NCBI GenBank assembly: GCA_947627135.1
Contig: CANQUV010000017.1
Location: 1 to 54,939, forward strand
Source: an uncultured Clostridia bacterium
GTDB taxonomy: Bacteria > Bacillota > Clostridia > Oscillospirales > Acutalibacteraceae
Reading direction: 5' to 3'
Length of the DNA stretch: 54,939 nt
Shown here piece after piece: positions 28,639 to 37,263 of the stretch. Made by a program: the position numbers and the translations under genes. The notes below the pieces were generated by a model. That model was not told the DNA's origin and searched no databases. It was given only the letters and a program-made list of their open reading frames with translations. Numbering within the stretch: the first letter of the stretch is position 1; each line of letters opens with the position of its first letter.

Positions 28639-28950
28639 ATGGAAAAGGAAGATTTTATAAAACGCTTGGTACAATTAAGATATAACAAGGGTGTATCTGC
28701 AAGAGAAATGAGTCTTACCATGGGTCAAGGCGAAAATTATATAAATAGTATAGAAAATGGACTAAGTTTACCGTCTATGACAGTTTTCTTTTATATTTGC
28801 GATTATTTTAATATTACTCCAAAAGAATTTTTTGATACCGAGTCGAATGATCCGATTTTACAAAGAAAAATTGTTGAAGCATGCAAGGGTTTAAGTAATG
28901 AACAGCTTGAACATTTGCTTGCTATTGCAAGGGATTTGAAAAAGAATTAG
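28639..28950 (+). CDS. XRE-family transcriptional regulator
   Basis: 103 residues. An N-terminal helix-turn-helix (residues about 6-60) reads LVQLRYNKGVSAREMSLTMGQGENYINSIENG, followed by LPSMTVFFYICDYFNITPKEFFD and a C-terminal helical segment that may dimerise. The start is the ATG 6 nt after GGCGGTG. It probably represses itself and the divergent SLOG-like gene through the palindromes between them; this is inferred from the layout. Confidence 0.85.
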   Translation: MEKEDFIKRLVQLRYNKGVSAREMSLTMGQGENYINSIENGLSLPSMTVFFYICDYFNITPKEFFDTESNDPILQRKIVEACKGLSNEQLEHLLAIARDLKKN

Positions 28951-28951
28951 C

Positions 28952-28984
28952 AAAAAGCTGTGATTTAAATCACAGCTTTTTTTA
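28952..28984 (+). terminator. Terminator of the XRE gene
   Basis: A perfect 30-bp palindrome (28952-28981) containing AAAGCTGTGATTT and its inverse, followed by T residues. Confidence 0.85.
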
Positions 28985-29200
28985 TTCACAAATTTTGATA
29001 TTTTTTTAAAGTACGTTTTATTATAATAATATAGTGCGTGATTGATTTTTAATTTTCAGTAAATTTAATATTTAAGTAAAAAACGCATAAAATTTATAAT
29101 AATTTGTTTTATAAACAGTAAAATAAATGTAAATCTGCTGTGTTTTTATTATAATTATAAAAAATACACTAAAAATCAATTAAAAAAAATTAAAATTTGC

Positions 29201-29229
29201 TTGAAATATACATAAGTTTTTGTTATTAT
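29201..29229 (+). promoter_or_regulatory. Promoter of the glycogen operon
   Basis: TTGAAA, 17-bp spacer, TATTAT, about 50 bp before glgB. Confidence 0.6.
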
Positions 29230-29279
29230 AAGTTTGGAATATTTTTCATATATTAGATTTTTTGAAAGGAGTGAAATAA

Positions 29280-31721
29280 ATGAATTACAATTTTAATGAT
29301 CTTCGTCCTGCTCTTCAGCTTTTTCACGACGGCGATGCAGTTCGGGCTTATGATATAATGGGTGCTCATCCTGTTAATTGGAACGGCAGGGAAGGTTATG
29401 TATTCAGAGTTTGGGCTCCTAATGCTTTATCGGTTTCAATAATTGGTGATTTTAATGATTGGAACCCCAGAGCTGACTATATGTATAAAGTAGGAAATGC
29501 AGGTGTTTGGGAAGGTTTTATTGAAAATGCACAAATTTTTGCCTGCTATAAGTTTTGTATAGAAACTCAAAATCATGAAAAGCTTTATAAGTCAGATCCT
29601 TATGCTTTCCATACACAAACTCGTCCCGATAACGCTTCAAAACTTTACAATGTTAATACATATAATTGGAATGACGAGAATTGGTTTATAGATAGAAATG
29701 TAAAAAATCATAAAGAAAAACCACTTAATATTTATGAGATTCATGCCGGCTCTTGGAGAAAATATCAAGACGGTAATTTTATGAATTATAATAAGCTTGC
29801 GGATGAACTGATACCGTATTTAAAGGATATGGGATATACTCATATTGAACTTATGCCTATTACGGAATATCCCTTTGACGGTTCATGGGGATATCAGGTC
29901 ACGGGCTATTTTGCGCCGACTTCACGTTACGGAGAACCCTATGATTTAATGAATTTTATTGACAGATGTCATAACAACAATATCGGAGTAATATTAGACT
30001 GGGTTCCATCTCACTTTCCTAAAGATGATTTTGGGTTGGGCAGATTTGACGGAACCTGTTGTTATGAATATGCCGATTCCAGAAAAGGTGAGCATAAAGA
30101 ATGGGGTACTTATGTATTTGATTATTCAAGATATGAGGTAATAAGCTTTCTTGTATCAAGTGCGATGTTCTGGATCGATAAATACCATGTAGACGGTTTG
30201 AGAGTAGATGCAGTTGCTTCAATGCTTTATCTTGACTATAATCGCCGAGACGGCGAATGGGTGGCTAATAAATTCGGCGGCAAGGAAAATCTTGAGGCAG
30301 TTGAATTTATTAGGCGTCTTAACACCGCTGTTCACATGTATCATCCCAATGTAATGATGATAGCAGAGGAAAGTACCTCATGGCCTATGGTTTCAAAGCC
30401 TGTAAAAGAAGGCGGGCTGGGTTTTGATTATAAGTGGAACATGGGTTGGATGAATGATATGCTCCACTATATGTCACTTGATCCCCTTTGGAGACCTTTT
30501 AACCACGATAATTTAACATTCAGCTTTTTCTATGCATTTTCAGAAAACTTTATTTTGCCTATTTCACACGACGAAGTAGTTTACGGTAAAAAATCTTTAT
30601 TTGAAAAAATGCCCGGAAACGAAAAACAAAAGTATGCGTCTGTAAGAACATTTATTTCCTATATGATGGCTCATCCCGGAAAAAAGTTAATGTTTATGGG
30701 TGCGGAATTAGGTCAGAAAGAAGAATGGAATTCCGATACGGAGCTTAATTGGGGAGCTTTGGAGGATAAGAAAAACCAACAATTACATAATTGTTTTAAA
30801 GATTTAAATGAATTTTATCTCAGTCATACGCAACTTTATGAAATTGACTTTGACTGGAGCGGCTTTGATTGGATCCATCACGATGACTATACTCAAAGTG
30901 TAATTGCTTTTCGACGGATCGACAGGGCAGGTAAAGATTTAATAATAGTTTGCAATTTTCAGCCGGAAGTTCGGAAGAATTATTATATCGGAGTTCCTAA
31001 AAGAGGAATTTACGAAGAAGTATTTAATTCCGATAGCAGAAAATACGGCGGCTCGGGAATGAATAACGGAAAAGAAATTATGACCGAGGATAAAGCAATC
31101 CACGGCTGTAAACAAGCTTTGTATATTACATTACCGCCTATGAGCGTTGTATATTTTGAATGTACAAAAGAGATTAAAAAGCCAAGGAAAACAAAAAGTT
31201 TAAGTGAAAAGCTTGCAAAAACAGGAAAAACTGCAAAACGTACAAATAAAAATGCTGAAAATAAAAAAGTCAGCAGCAATAAATTAAGCAGTAAAGATAA
31301 AAAATATGAAAAATCAGATAGTTCTGATGAAAAAGAGATAAAAATTTCAAAGAAAAAAACAGAAGAAAATGCAAATGCTAAAATTGAACATGAAAAAATT
31401 TCAGTAAAAACTAAAACTTCGGTAAGTAAGTCTGACGATAAAACATATAAAAAGAAATCAGAAGATAATAATAAAGTTAAAACACCGGAAAAGAAGGCAG
31501 AAAAGATATCTAAAAAACCGACAGAAAAAAAGGCAGAAAAATCAACGGTAAAAACGGCAGAAAAGAAAGATTCTGTAAAATCATCTTCTTCTAAATCCGA
31601 TTCTTTAAAAACTTCTTCAAAATCACCTTCTGTAAAAACGGCTTCATCAAAAAAGTCCGTTTCCAAATCTAAAACTGTTTCGGCAGATATTAAGACTGAC
31701 GAAAATGATATAAGCAAATAA
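29280..31721 (+). CDS. glgB: 1,4-alpha-glucan branching enzyme with long Lys/Ser tail
   Basis: 813 residues. It makes alpha-1,6 branches in glycogen. A CBM48-type domain (about 20-115, VFRVWAPNALSVSIIGDFNDW) is followed by a GH13 barrel with nucleophile Asp310 (DGLRVD), acid/base Glu363 (IAEEST) and Asp431 (SHDEVVYGKKS). The enzyme proper ends near residue 629 (PMSVVYFECT). The last 184 residues are disordered-looking and rich in Lys, Ser, Thr and Glu, with repeated EKKAEK-like units; ordinary GlgB lacks this. The start follows AAAGGAG. First gene of the glg operon, with glgC 17 nt downstream. Confidence 0.97.
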   Translation: MNYNFNDLRPALQLFHDGDAVRAYDIMGAHPVNWNGREGYVFRVWAPNALSVSIIGDFNDWNPRADYMYKVGNAGVWEGFIENAQIFACYKFCIETQNHEKLYKSDPYAFHTQTRPDNASKLYNVNTYNWNDENWFIDRNVKNHKEKPLNIYEIHAGSWRKYQDGNFMNYNKLADELIPYLKDMGYTHIELMPITEYPFDGSWGYQVTGYFAPTSRYGEPYDLMNFIDRCHNNNIGVILDWVPSHFPKDDFGLGRFDGTCCYEYADSRKGEHKEWGTYVFDYSRYEVISFLVSSAMFWIDKYHVDGLRVDAVASMLYLDYNRRDGEWVANKFGGKENLEAVEFIRRLNTAVHMYHPNVMMIAEESTSWPMVSKPVKEGGLGFDYKWNMGWMNDMLHYMSLDPLWRPFNHDNLTFSFFYAFSENFILPISHDEVVYGKKSLFEKMPGNEKQKYASVRTFISYMMAHPGKKLMFMGAELGQKEEWNSDTELNWGALEDKKNQQLHNCFKDLNEFYLSHTQLYEIDFDWSGFDWIHHDDYTQSVIAFRRIDRAGKDLIIVCNFQPEVRKNYYIGVPKRGIYEEVFNSDSRKYGGSGMNNGKEIMTEDKAIHGCKQALYITLPPMSVVYFECTKEIKKPRKTKSLSEKLAKTGKTAKRTNKNAENKKVSSNKLSSKDKKYEKSDSSDEKEIKISKKKTEENANAKIEHEKISVKTKTSVSKSDDKTYKKKSEDNNKVKTPEKKAEKISKKPTEKKAEKSTVKTAEKKDSVKSSSSKSDSLKTSSKSPSVKTASSKKSVSKSKTVSADIKTDENDISK

Positions 31722-31738
31722 CTTGGAGGTAAAAAGTA

Positions 31739-32938
31739 ATGTTTCCAAAAAAAGAAGTAGTTGCTATGCTTTTAGCAGGCGGTCAGGGTTCAAGATTGGG
31801 CGTCTTAACAAAAAAGCTTGCTAAACCGGCAGTACCGTTTGGCGGAAAATACAGAATTATTGATTTTCCACTTTCAAATTGTGTTAATTCCGGAATTGAA
31901 GCGGTTGGTATTTTAACTCAATATCAGCCTCTTGAACTTTACGAATATATCGGCAACGGTCAGCCATGGGATTTAGACGGTATGCATTCGGGAGTAAGCT
32001 GTTTAAGCCCTTATCAGGCAGTTGAGGGCGCTGATTGGTATTCTGGAACGGCAAATGCAATTTATCAGAATATGGGTTATATTGACAGATATAATCCGGA
32101 GTATGTAGTTATTTTATCAGGTGACCATATTTATAAAATGGACTACAATAAAATGCTGCAATTTCACAAGGAAAATAATGCTGCCTGTACAATTGCAGTA
32201 ATTGATGTTCCTCTTGAAGAAGCATCACGGTTCGGAATTTTAAACACCAATGAAGACGGCTCTATTTATGAATTTGACGAGAAACCTCAGCACCCCAAAA
32301 GTACAAACGCTTCTATGGGTATTTATATTTTCAGCTGGAAAGCACTGAAAAAATATTTAACAGAAGATGCAGAAAATCCCGATTCTTCAAATGATTTCGG
32401 CAAAGATGTACTTCCCGCTATGCTTAATGCAGGTGAGAGAATGTTTGCGTATCCTTTTGAGGGATATTGGAAGGATGTAGGAACGATAGACAGCTTATGG
32501 GAAGCAAATATGGACTTGCTGGATCCTAACGTTACGCTTGACTTAAACGGTATTTTTTCCAGAAATCCCATGATGCCGCCTCACTATATCGGTCCAGACG
32601 CTACAATTCAGAATTCACTCGTTGCAGACGGCTGTAATGTTTACGGCAATATTGAATTTTCAATTTTGTTTGCAGGTGTAACAATAGGCAAAGGTGCTAC
32701 GATAAATTCGTCAATTATAATGCCCGGAGCTGTAATTGAAGAGGGAGCAGTTGTTCAGTATGCAATTGTAGCGGAAAACACCGTTATCGGTAAGAATGCA
32801 GTAATCGGCGAAAAGCCGGAAAATGTTTCAAACAGAGACGAATGGGGAATAACCGTAATAGGCGATAACCTTAAAATAGGAGAAAATACGGTTGTTCCTC
32901 CTAAAGCGATGATTGATCAAGATATGGAGGTTAAGTGA
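31739..32938 (+). CDS. glgC: Glucose-1-phosphate adenylyltransferase, catalytic subunit
   Basis: 399 residues. It forms ADP-glucose from glucose-1-phosphate and ATP, the committed step of glycogen synthesis. The N-terminal nucleotidyltransferase has [20 protein letters not shown] and [20 protein letters not shown] binds metal. The C-terminal half is a left-handed beta-helix with hexapeptide repeats ([10 protein letters not shown]). The catalytic residues are kept, in contrast to the adjacent glgD. An ATG follows GGAGG. Confidence 0.97.
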   Translation: MFPKKEVVAMLLAGGQGSRLGVLTKKLAKPAVPFGGKYRIIDFPLSNCVNSGIEAVGILTQYQPLELYEYIGNGQPWDLDGMHSGVSCLSPYQAVEGADWYSGTANAIYQNMGYIDRYNPEYVVILSGDHIYKMDYNKMLQFHKENNAACTIAVIDVPLEEASRFGILNTNEDGSIYEFDEKPQHPKSTNASMGIYIFSWKALKKYLTEDAENPDSSNDFGKDVLPAMLNAGERMFAYPFEGYWKDVGTIDSLWEANMDLLDPNVTLDLNGIFSRNPMMPPHYIGPDATIQNSLVADGCNVYGNIEFSILFAGVTIGKGATINSSIIMPGAVIEEGAVVQYAIVAENTVIGKNAVIGEKPENVSNRDEWGITVIGDNLKIGENTVVPPKAMIDQDMEVK

Positions 32939-32940
32939 AA

Positions 32941-34047
32941 ATGAGAAGTAACAATGTTGTAGGTATTGTTTTTTCAAACACAAGCGATGAATCATTACCT
33001 GAACTTACCTCTAACAGAACAATGGCAAGCGTACCTATCGGAGGTAAATACAGAACAGTTGATTTTACGCTCTCGAATTTTTCTAATGCAGGTATTAACA
33101 ATGTTTGCATAATTGCAAATAAAAATTTTATCTCGCTTATGGACCATGTGGGTTCAGGTAAGGCTTGGGATCTATCCAAAAGAAGAAGCGGGCTTTCGGT
33201 TTTGCCTCCTTACGACGGTAAAGATTATTCCAATATGCTAGAAATGATATACAATATAAAAGGTTATCTTGAACATTGTGATGAAGAATTCGTATTAATG
33301 TGTAACAGTAATTTTATTACCAATGTAGATTATACACAGTTGTTTGATTTTTACGAAGAAAAAAATGCTGAAGCCGTATTGGTTTATGCAAATGTTAAAG
33401 CTCCCGACGGTATAGAAAGACCTATGGTAATAAAAAAGGACGAAAACGATAAAATCGAGCAGGTATTTATAATGCCTGATGCAAAAGGCATTTGCCCAAT
33501 AACCTTGGGAACTTTGCTTATTTCCAAAAAAATTCTTTTTGAAATGATAACAGAATCTTTAAGTAAAAATGAGACAAACGAAAAAATTTTTATGAGAGGT
33601 CTTGCACAAAAGTATCAAACTTATGCTTTTGAAAATAAAGGTTACTGCGCAACCATTACTTCAATGAAAGAATATTTTAATGTAAATATGGACTTAATGG
33701 ATGCTGATGTAAGAAAAGAACTTTTCCAGAGCGAACGTCCTATTTATACAAAAGTTCGTGATGATACACCATGTCAGTACGGACTTTCAAGTTCCGTTAA
33801 ACATTCCCTTATTTCTCAAGGTTGTATAATTAAAGGTACAGTGGAAAACTGCGTACTCTCAAAGGGTGTTTATATAGATGAGGGAGCTGTTGTTAAAAAT
33901 TCCATTATTATGCAGGATACTAAAATAGGAAAAGATGTAAATTTGAATTATGTAGTAATTGATAAAGATGTAATAGTGAACGACGGAAGATCCCTTATGG
34001 GATATGAGTCCTATCCTGTTTATATCTCAAAAAAATCAAAAGTTTAA
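32941..34047 (+). CDS. glgD: GlgD, ADP-glucose pyrophosphorylase regulatory subunit
   Basis: 368 residues from the ATG at 32941 (GGAGG 10 nt before; the GTG at 32935 is too close to it). It is homologous to GlgC (GKYRTVDFTLSNFSNAGI, C-terminal beta-helix), but the N-terminal nucleotide loop GGxGxRL is missing (FSNTSDESLPEL instead). This is typical of the non-catalytic GlgD partner in Firmicutes that raises activity of the GlgC/GlgD complex. It begins 2 nt after the glgC stop, so the two subunits are coupled in translation. Confidence 0.95.
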   Translation: MRSNNVVGIVFSNTSDESLPELTSNRTMASVPIGGKYRTVDFTLSNFSNAGINNVCIIANKNFISLMDHVGSGKAWDLSKRRSGLSVLPPYDGKDYSNMLEMIYNIKGYLEHCDEEFVLMCNSNFITNVDYTQLFDFYEEKNAEAVLVYANVKAPDGIERPMVIKKDENDKIEQVFIMPDAKGICPITLGTLLISKKILFEMITESLSKNETNEKIFMRGLAQKYQTYAFENKGYCATITSMKEYFNVNMDLMDADVRKELFQSERPIYTKVRDDTPCQYGLSSSVKHSLISQGCIIKGTVENCVLSKGVYIDEGAVVKNSIIMQDTKIGKDVNLNYVVIDKDVIVNDGRSLMGYESYPVYISKKSKV

Positions 34048-34071
34048 AATTTAATCAGGAGGTTTAGTGAC

Positions 34072-35499
34072 ATGAGAATTTTATATTGTACATCCGAGGC
34101 TAACCCTTTTGCAGGAAGCGGCGGTCTTGCTGATGTTGCAGGAAGCTTACCCCATACTTTGTGCAGAAAAGGACAGGATTGCAGAATTGTAATGCCTTTA
34201 TATGGTTCAATTCCGGAAAGCTTAAGGAATACTATGAACTTTATTACAAACTTTACTGTTCCTGTTGCATGGCGTCACCAGTACTGCGGTCTTTTCTGGG
34301 CAAGATGGAATGACTGCACATATTACTTTATTGATAATGAGTATTATTTTAAAAGAGGAAATCTTTACGGTTCTTATGATGATGCAGAAAGATTTGCGTT
34401 CTTTTCGAGAGCAATTCTTGAAATGTTGCCGTATATAGATTTTCATCCGGATATTCTTCATTGTAACGACTGGCAGACTGCACTTGTACCTATGTATTAT
34501 TATCTTTTTTATTCCCAAAGACCATGGTATGCAAATATTAAGAGTTTGTTTACAATTCATAACATTCAGTATCAGGGAATGTACGGCTGGGAAGTTAACA
34601 CAGAATGTGTTGGCATTCCTCCAACAGAAACAAAGCTTCTTGAGATGGATGGAAAACTGAACATGGTTAAGGGTGCGATTGAAACATCTACAAGAGTTTC
34701 AACAGTATCTCCAAGCTATGCAGCGGAAATCAGAGATCCTTGGTACAGTCACGGTCTTGACCCGGAGCTTAATTTAAGACATTATAAGCTTTGCGGTATT
34801 AAAAACGGTATTGATTTGGAAAGCTATAATCCTGAAACAGACTATCAGCTCTATCGCAATTATTCAAAGGAAGATATGAGCGGTAAGGGAGAATGTAAAA
34901 GAGCGTTACAGGAGCGTTTGGGACTTGAGCAAAAATGGAATGTTCCAATTGTTGCTATGGTTACAAGGCTTGTTGCACACAAGGGACTCGACCTTGTAAG
35001 AATGGGTCTTGAGGAGTTAATGAACACAGAAAATATGCAGTTTGTAATTCTCGGTTCAGGCGATGCCGAATATGAACAGTTCTTCAGAGATATGCAGTGG
35101 AAATATCCCGGCAGACTTTGCGCCTGCCACGGATTTGTTCCTGAGCTTGCAAGAAAGATTTATTCCGGTGCAGATATTTTCTTAATGCCTTCTAAACAAG
35201 AGCCTTGCGGTCTATCCCAGATGATAGCCTTAAGATACGGTACAATTCCTGTTGTAAGAGAAGTTGGCGGATTAAAAGACTCTGTATTTGACAGTGCAGA
35301 CGGTTACGGCAACGGCTTTACTTTCAAAAACTACGATACCGCAGATATGGTTGGTGCAGTAAGAAGAGCATTGTGGGGTATTCAGGACAATGCGGGCTGG
35401 CATCAGCTTATGTGGAGAGCTATGATGAGCGATAACAGTTGGGAGCGTTCTGCAAACGATTATATTAACCTTTATAATGATACTTTAAAGTGGAATTAA
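34072..35499 (+). CDS. glgA: Glycogen synthase (GT5)
   Basis: 475 residues. It elongates alpha-1,4-glucan from ADP-glucose. A GT-B fold is shown by the N-terminal MRILYCTSEANPF, SGGLADVAGSLP, HCNDWQTALVP and FTIHNIQYQG, and the C-terminal MVTRLVAHKGLDL and PSKQEPCGLSQMIALRYGTIPVVREVGGLKD. In the first motif the usual Lys of K-x-GGL is Ser, a variant I associate with clostridial sequences from memory. An AGGAGG site precedes the ATG. Last gene of the glg operon. Confidence 0.97.
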   Translation: MRILYCTSEANPFAGSGGLADVAGSLPHTLCRKGQDCRIVMPLYGSIPESLRNTMNFITNFTVPVAWRHQYCGLFWARWNDCTYYFIDNEYYFKRGNLYGSYDDAERFAFFSRAILEMLPYIDFHPDILHCNDWQTALVPMYYYLFYSQRPWYANIKSLFTIHNIQYQGMYGWEVNTECVGIPPTETKLLEMDGKLNMVKGAIETSTRVSTVSPSYAAEIRDPWYSHGLDPELNLRHYKLCGIKNGIDLESYNPETDYQLYRNYSKEDMSGKGECKRALQERLGLEQKWNVPIVAMVTRLVAHKGLDLVRMGLEELMNTENMQFVILGSGDAEYEQFFRDMQWKYPGRLCACHGFVPELARKIYSGADIFLMPSKQEPCGLSQMIALRYGTIPVVREVGGLKDSVFDSADGYGNGFTFKNYDTADMVGAVRRALWGIQDNAGWHQLMWRAMMSDNSWERSANDYINLYNDTLKWN

Positions 35500-35514
35500 A
35501 ACAAGTAAAAACAC

Positions 35515-35570
35515 AGGCTGCTGCAATTGCGAACAAGTTTATACCGTAATTTGCAGCAGCCTTTAATTTG
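35515..35570 (+). terminator. Terminator of the glycogen operon
   Basis: AGGCTGCTGCAA (35515-35526) pairs with TTGCAGCAGCCT (35551-35562); 24-nt loop, then a T-rich stretch. Confidence 0.6.
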
Positions 35571-35593
35571 ATTTTAAACTTATAATAAAAAAA

Positions 35594-35630
35594 TAAGGGC
35601 AGTCTTTATGATTGCCCTTAAAGTTTTTTG
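35594..35630. terminator. Bidirectional terminator
   Basis: TAAGGGCA (35594-35601) pairs with TGCCCTTA (35613-35620). T-tracts occur on both strands, so it mainly serves the leftward radical SAM gene and backs up glgA. Confidence 0.65.
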
Positions 35631-35704
35631 TAAAAGAAAATTTTCTAAACAATTACTTTGCTTTTTAGTTCTGATTTTAATAGTACTGTTTAAAAATATA
35701 CTTT

Positions 35705-36571
35705 TTAATAGTCCCACTTTGGAATATACTGTTCGTCGGCTGCTGAAAGTTCCTGCATAAAACCGTCAAGTCCAAGGTCAAGCAATTTATCTGCCACCTT
35801 TTTATATTCCCTCTTTGTGATTTTTCGTGATAACTTTTCAAATTCTGTTGCTTTGCCGTGGGGAATGTACTGTCCCATAAGACTTACAAGAATTTTATTG
35901 TCGTATCTTTCTTTAAGAATTTCCAATACCCCAATACTGTTTTTTGTGTGGTTAGGCAATATAAGATGCCTGACAATAACTCCGCTTTTTAACATTCCGT
36001 CGTCATCAAATACCGGGACGCCTTTTTGTCTTACCATTTCGTCAACAGCTTTTACGGCAGTTTCTTTATAGTCAGGTGCAGAGGAATATTCCTCTGCAAG
36101 CTTATTATCGCTGTATTTAAAATCAGGAAGATAAATATCAACTGAACTTTCCAGCATTTTTATTGTTTCTGCTTTTTCATATCCGCTGCTGTTATAAACA
36201 ACAGGAACAGAGGGTTTATAAATTTTAAAGCTCTCTAAAACCGCAAAAATATAATGACACGCACTTACAAGATTAATATTATTGACACCCTTTTCTTCAA
36301 GTTCCTTGTAACTTTCTGCAAGCTGATATGGTGTAATATATTTTCCTTGATTAAGTGCAGAAATTTCATAGTTCTGGCAAAATACACATTTTAAGTTACA
36401 ACCGCAAAAAAACACAGCTCCTGAACCGTTTTTTCCGCTTATACAAGGTTCTTCCCAAAAATGAGGTGCAATACGGGCAACTTTAGGTATGGCAGAACTT
36501 TTGCAAAATCCGTTGCCGAGTTTAGTTGTTCTGATCGAATTGCAATTTCTGGGACATAAATTACACAACAT
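35705..36571 (-). CDS. Radical SAM protein, pyruvate formate-lyase activase-like
   Basis: 288 residues. An N-terminal cysteine cluster (CNLCPRNC, then GFC) precedes the radical SAM motif CGCNLKCVFCQN (about residue 60), which binds 4Fe-4S and SAM. Further on come SGYEKAETIKMLESSVDIYLPDFKY and RHLILPNHTKNS, as in the uncharacterised PflA-like / AmmeMemoRadiSam-related group. No glycyl radical enzyme lies nearby, so the target is unknown. The ATG at 36571 follows AGGTGG; an earlier GTG overlaps it. Monocistronic. Confidence 0.88.
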   Translation of the reverse strand: MLCNLCPRNCNSIRTTKLGNGFCKSSAIPKVARIAPHFWEEPCISGKNGSGAVFFCGCNLKCVFCQNYEISALNQGKYITPYQLAESYKELEEKGVNNINLVSACHYIFAVLESFKIYKPSVPVVYNSSGYEKAETIKMLESSVDIYLPDFKYSDNKLAEEYSSAPDYKETAVKAVDEMVRQKGVPVFDDDGMLKSGVIVRHLILPNHTKNSIGVLEILKERYDNKILVSLMGQYIPHGKATEFEKLSRKITKREYKKVADKLLDLGLDGFMQELSAADEQYIPKWDY

Positions 36572-36661
36572 ATTTACCACCTGTAATAATAATAAAAATT
36601 CTGTTAAAAATCCTTAATCAGGTAACACCTTATGTTTATTATACCACAGACGGTGAAAAGT

Positions 36662-36892
36662 TTAAAGTGTTTGAAAATCCATTAAAAAGTTTTCAAGTAC
36701 ATCTTCAAAGTGTACGGGTGAAATTTGATGCTTATTACAAAGTTCAGCAAACCTTGTAATAATGCTTTCTTTAAAAGTTATGTTACTAAAAGTAAACAGA
36801 ACTTTTGAATTTTTTGATGCTTTGATCCCATAGGAATAAAAGGTATCATTACCGCAAGATACCTTTTCCTTAATAACCGCAAAATTATACAT
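36662..36892 (-). CDS. Small conserved protein, DUF6514-like
   Basis: 76 residues. The pattern FYSYGIKASKN, then TFSNITFKESIITRFAELCNKHQISPVHFEDVLENFL, resembles the small DUF6514 family of clostridia, function unknown. It has an AGGTGG ribosome site 7 nt before the ATG and a strong promoter of its own. It is separated from the radical SAM gene by about 90 nt. Confidence 0.7.
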   Translation of the reverse strand: MYNFAVIKEKVSCGNDTFYSYGIKASKNSKVLFTFSNITFKESIITRFAELCNKHQISPVHFEDVLENFLMDFQTL

Positions 36893-37263
36893 TATTGTAC
36901 CACCTATAAATATTCGTGATGTTTTATCACAAGTTCAGTATATCATTTATTTTTGTCAGGTGTCAAGAAGTCTCTTGCAATTTGAAAAAAATTAGTATTA
37001 TATACTATATTTAATTGCTTTTTTTATTTATAATTTTATATAAAAAGATAGTATTCTATATAATTTTAAAAATGAGCATTAGTGTTTATGGATAAAATTT
37101 CTTTTACTAATTGTACATTTTGATGATAACAAATGTATAAATGCACAAAAATCAGGATCAAACTTCGTCGTTAAATAATTTTATTATTCTTAAACTGCAA
37201 TAAATTAAAAGTGTTTGTGTGATAAAATTAAATTGTAATTTTATATTTAGAGGAGTGATTATC
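36893..37263. other. Divergent intergenic region before the pullulanase
   Basis: Contains the leftward promoter at 36937-36966. On the right a TAAAAT-like -10 (about 37220) precedes the pullulanase gene without a clear -35. No gene is seen. Confidence 0.4.
36937..36966 (-). promoter_or_regulatory. Promoter of the DUF6514-like gene
   Basis: Consensus TTGACA, 18-bp spacer, TATACT on the minus strand. Confidence 0.6.

Larger units (their letters stand above)
28951..29279. other. AT-rich intergenic region before glgB
   Basis: Begins with the regulator's terminator and ends with the glgB promoter. The rest is extremely AT-rich with no reading frame. Confidence 0.5.

Noticed and set aside
31010..31717. 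235-codon leftward open frame opposite the glgB tail
   Set aside because: It is a mirror of the Lys/Ser-rich coding sequence, which reads as Phe/Leu/Ser on the other strand; no ribosome site, and glgB coding is secure.
32941..34047. glgD as a decayed copy of glgC
   Set aside because: The frame is intact, and loss of the catalytic loop is typical of the functional GlgD subunit.
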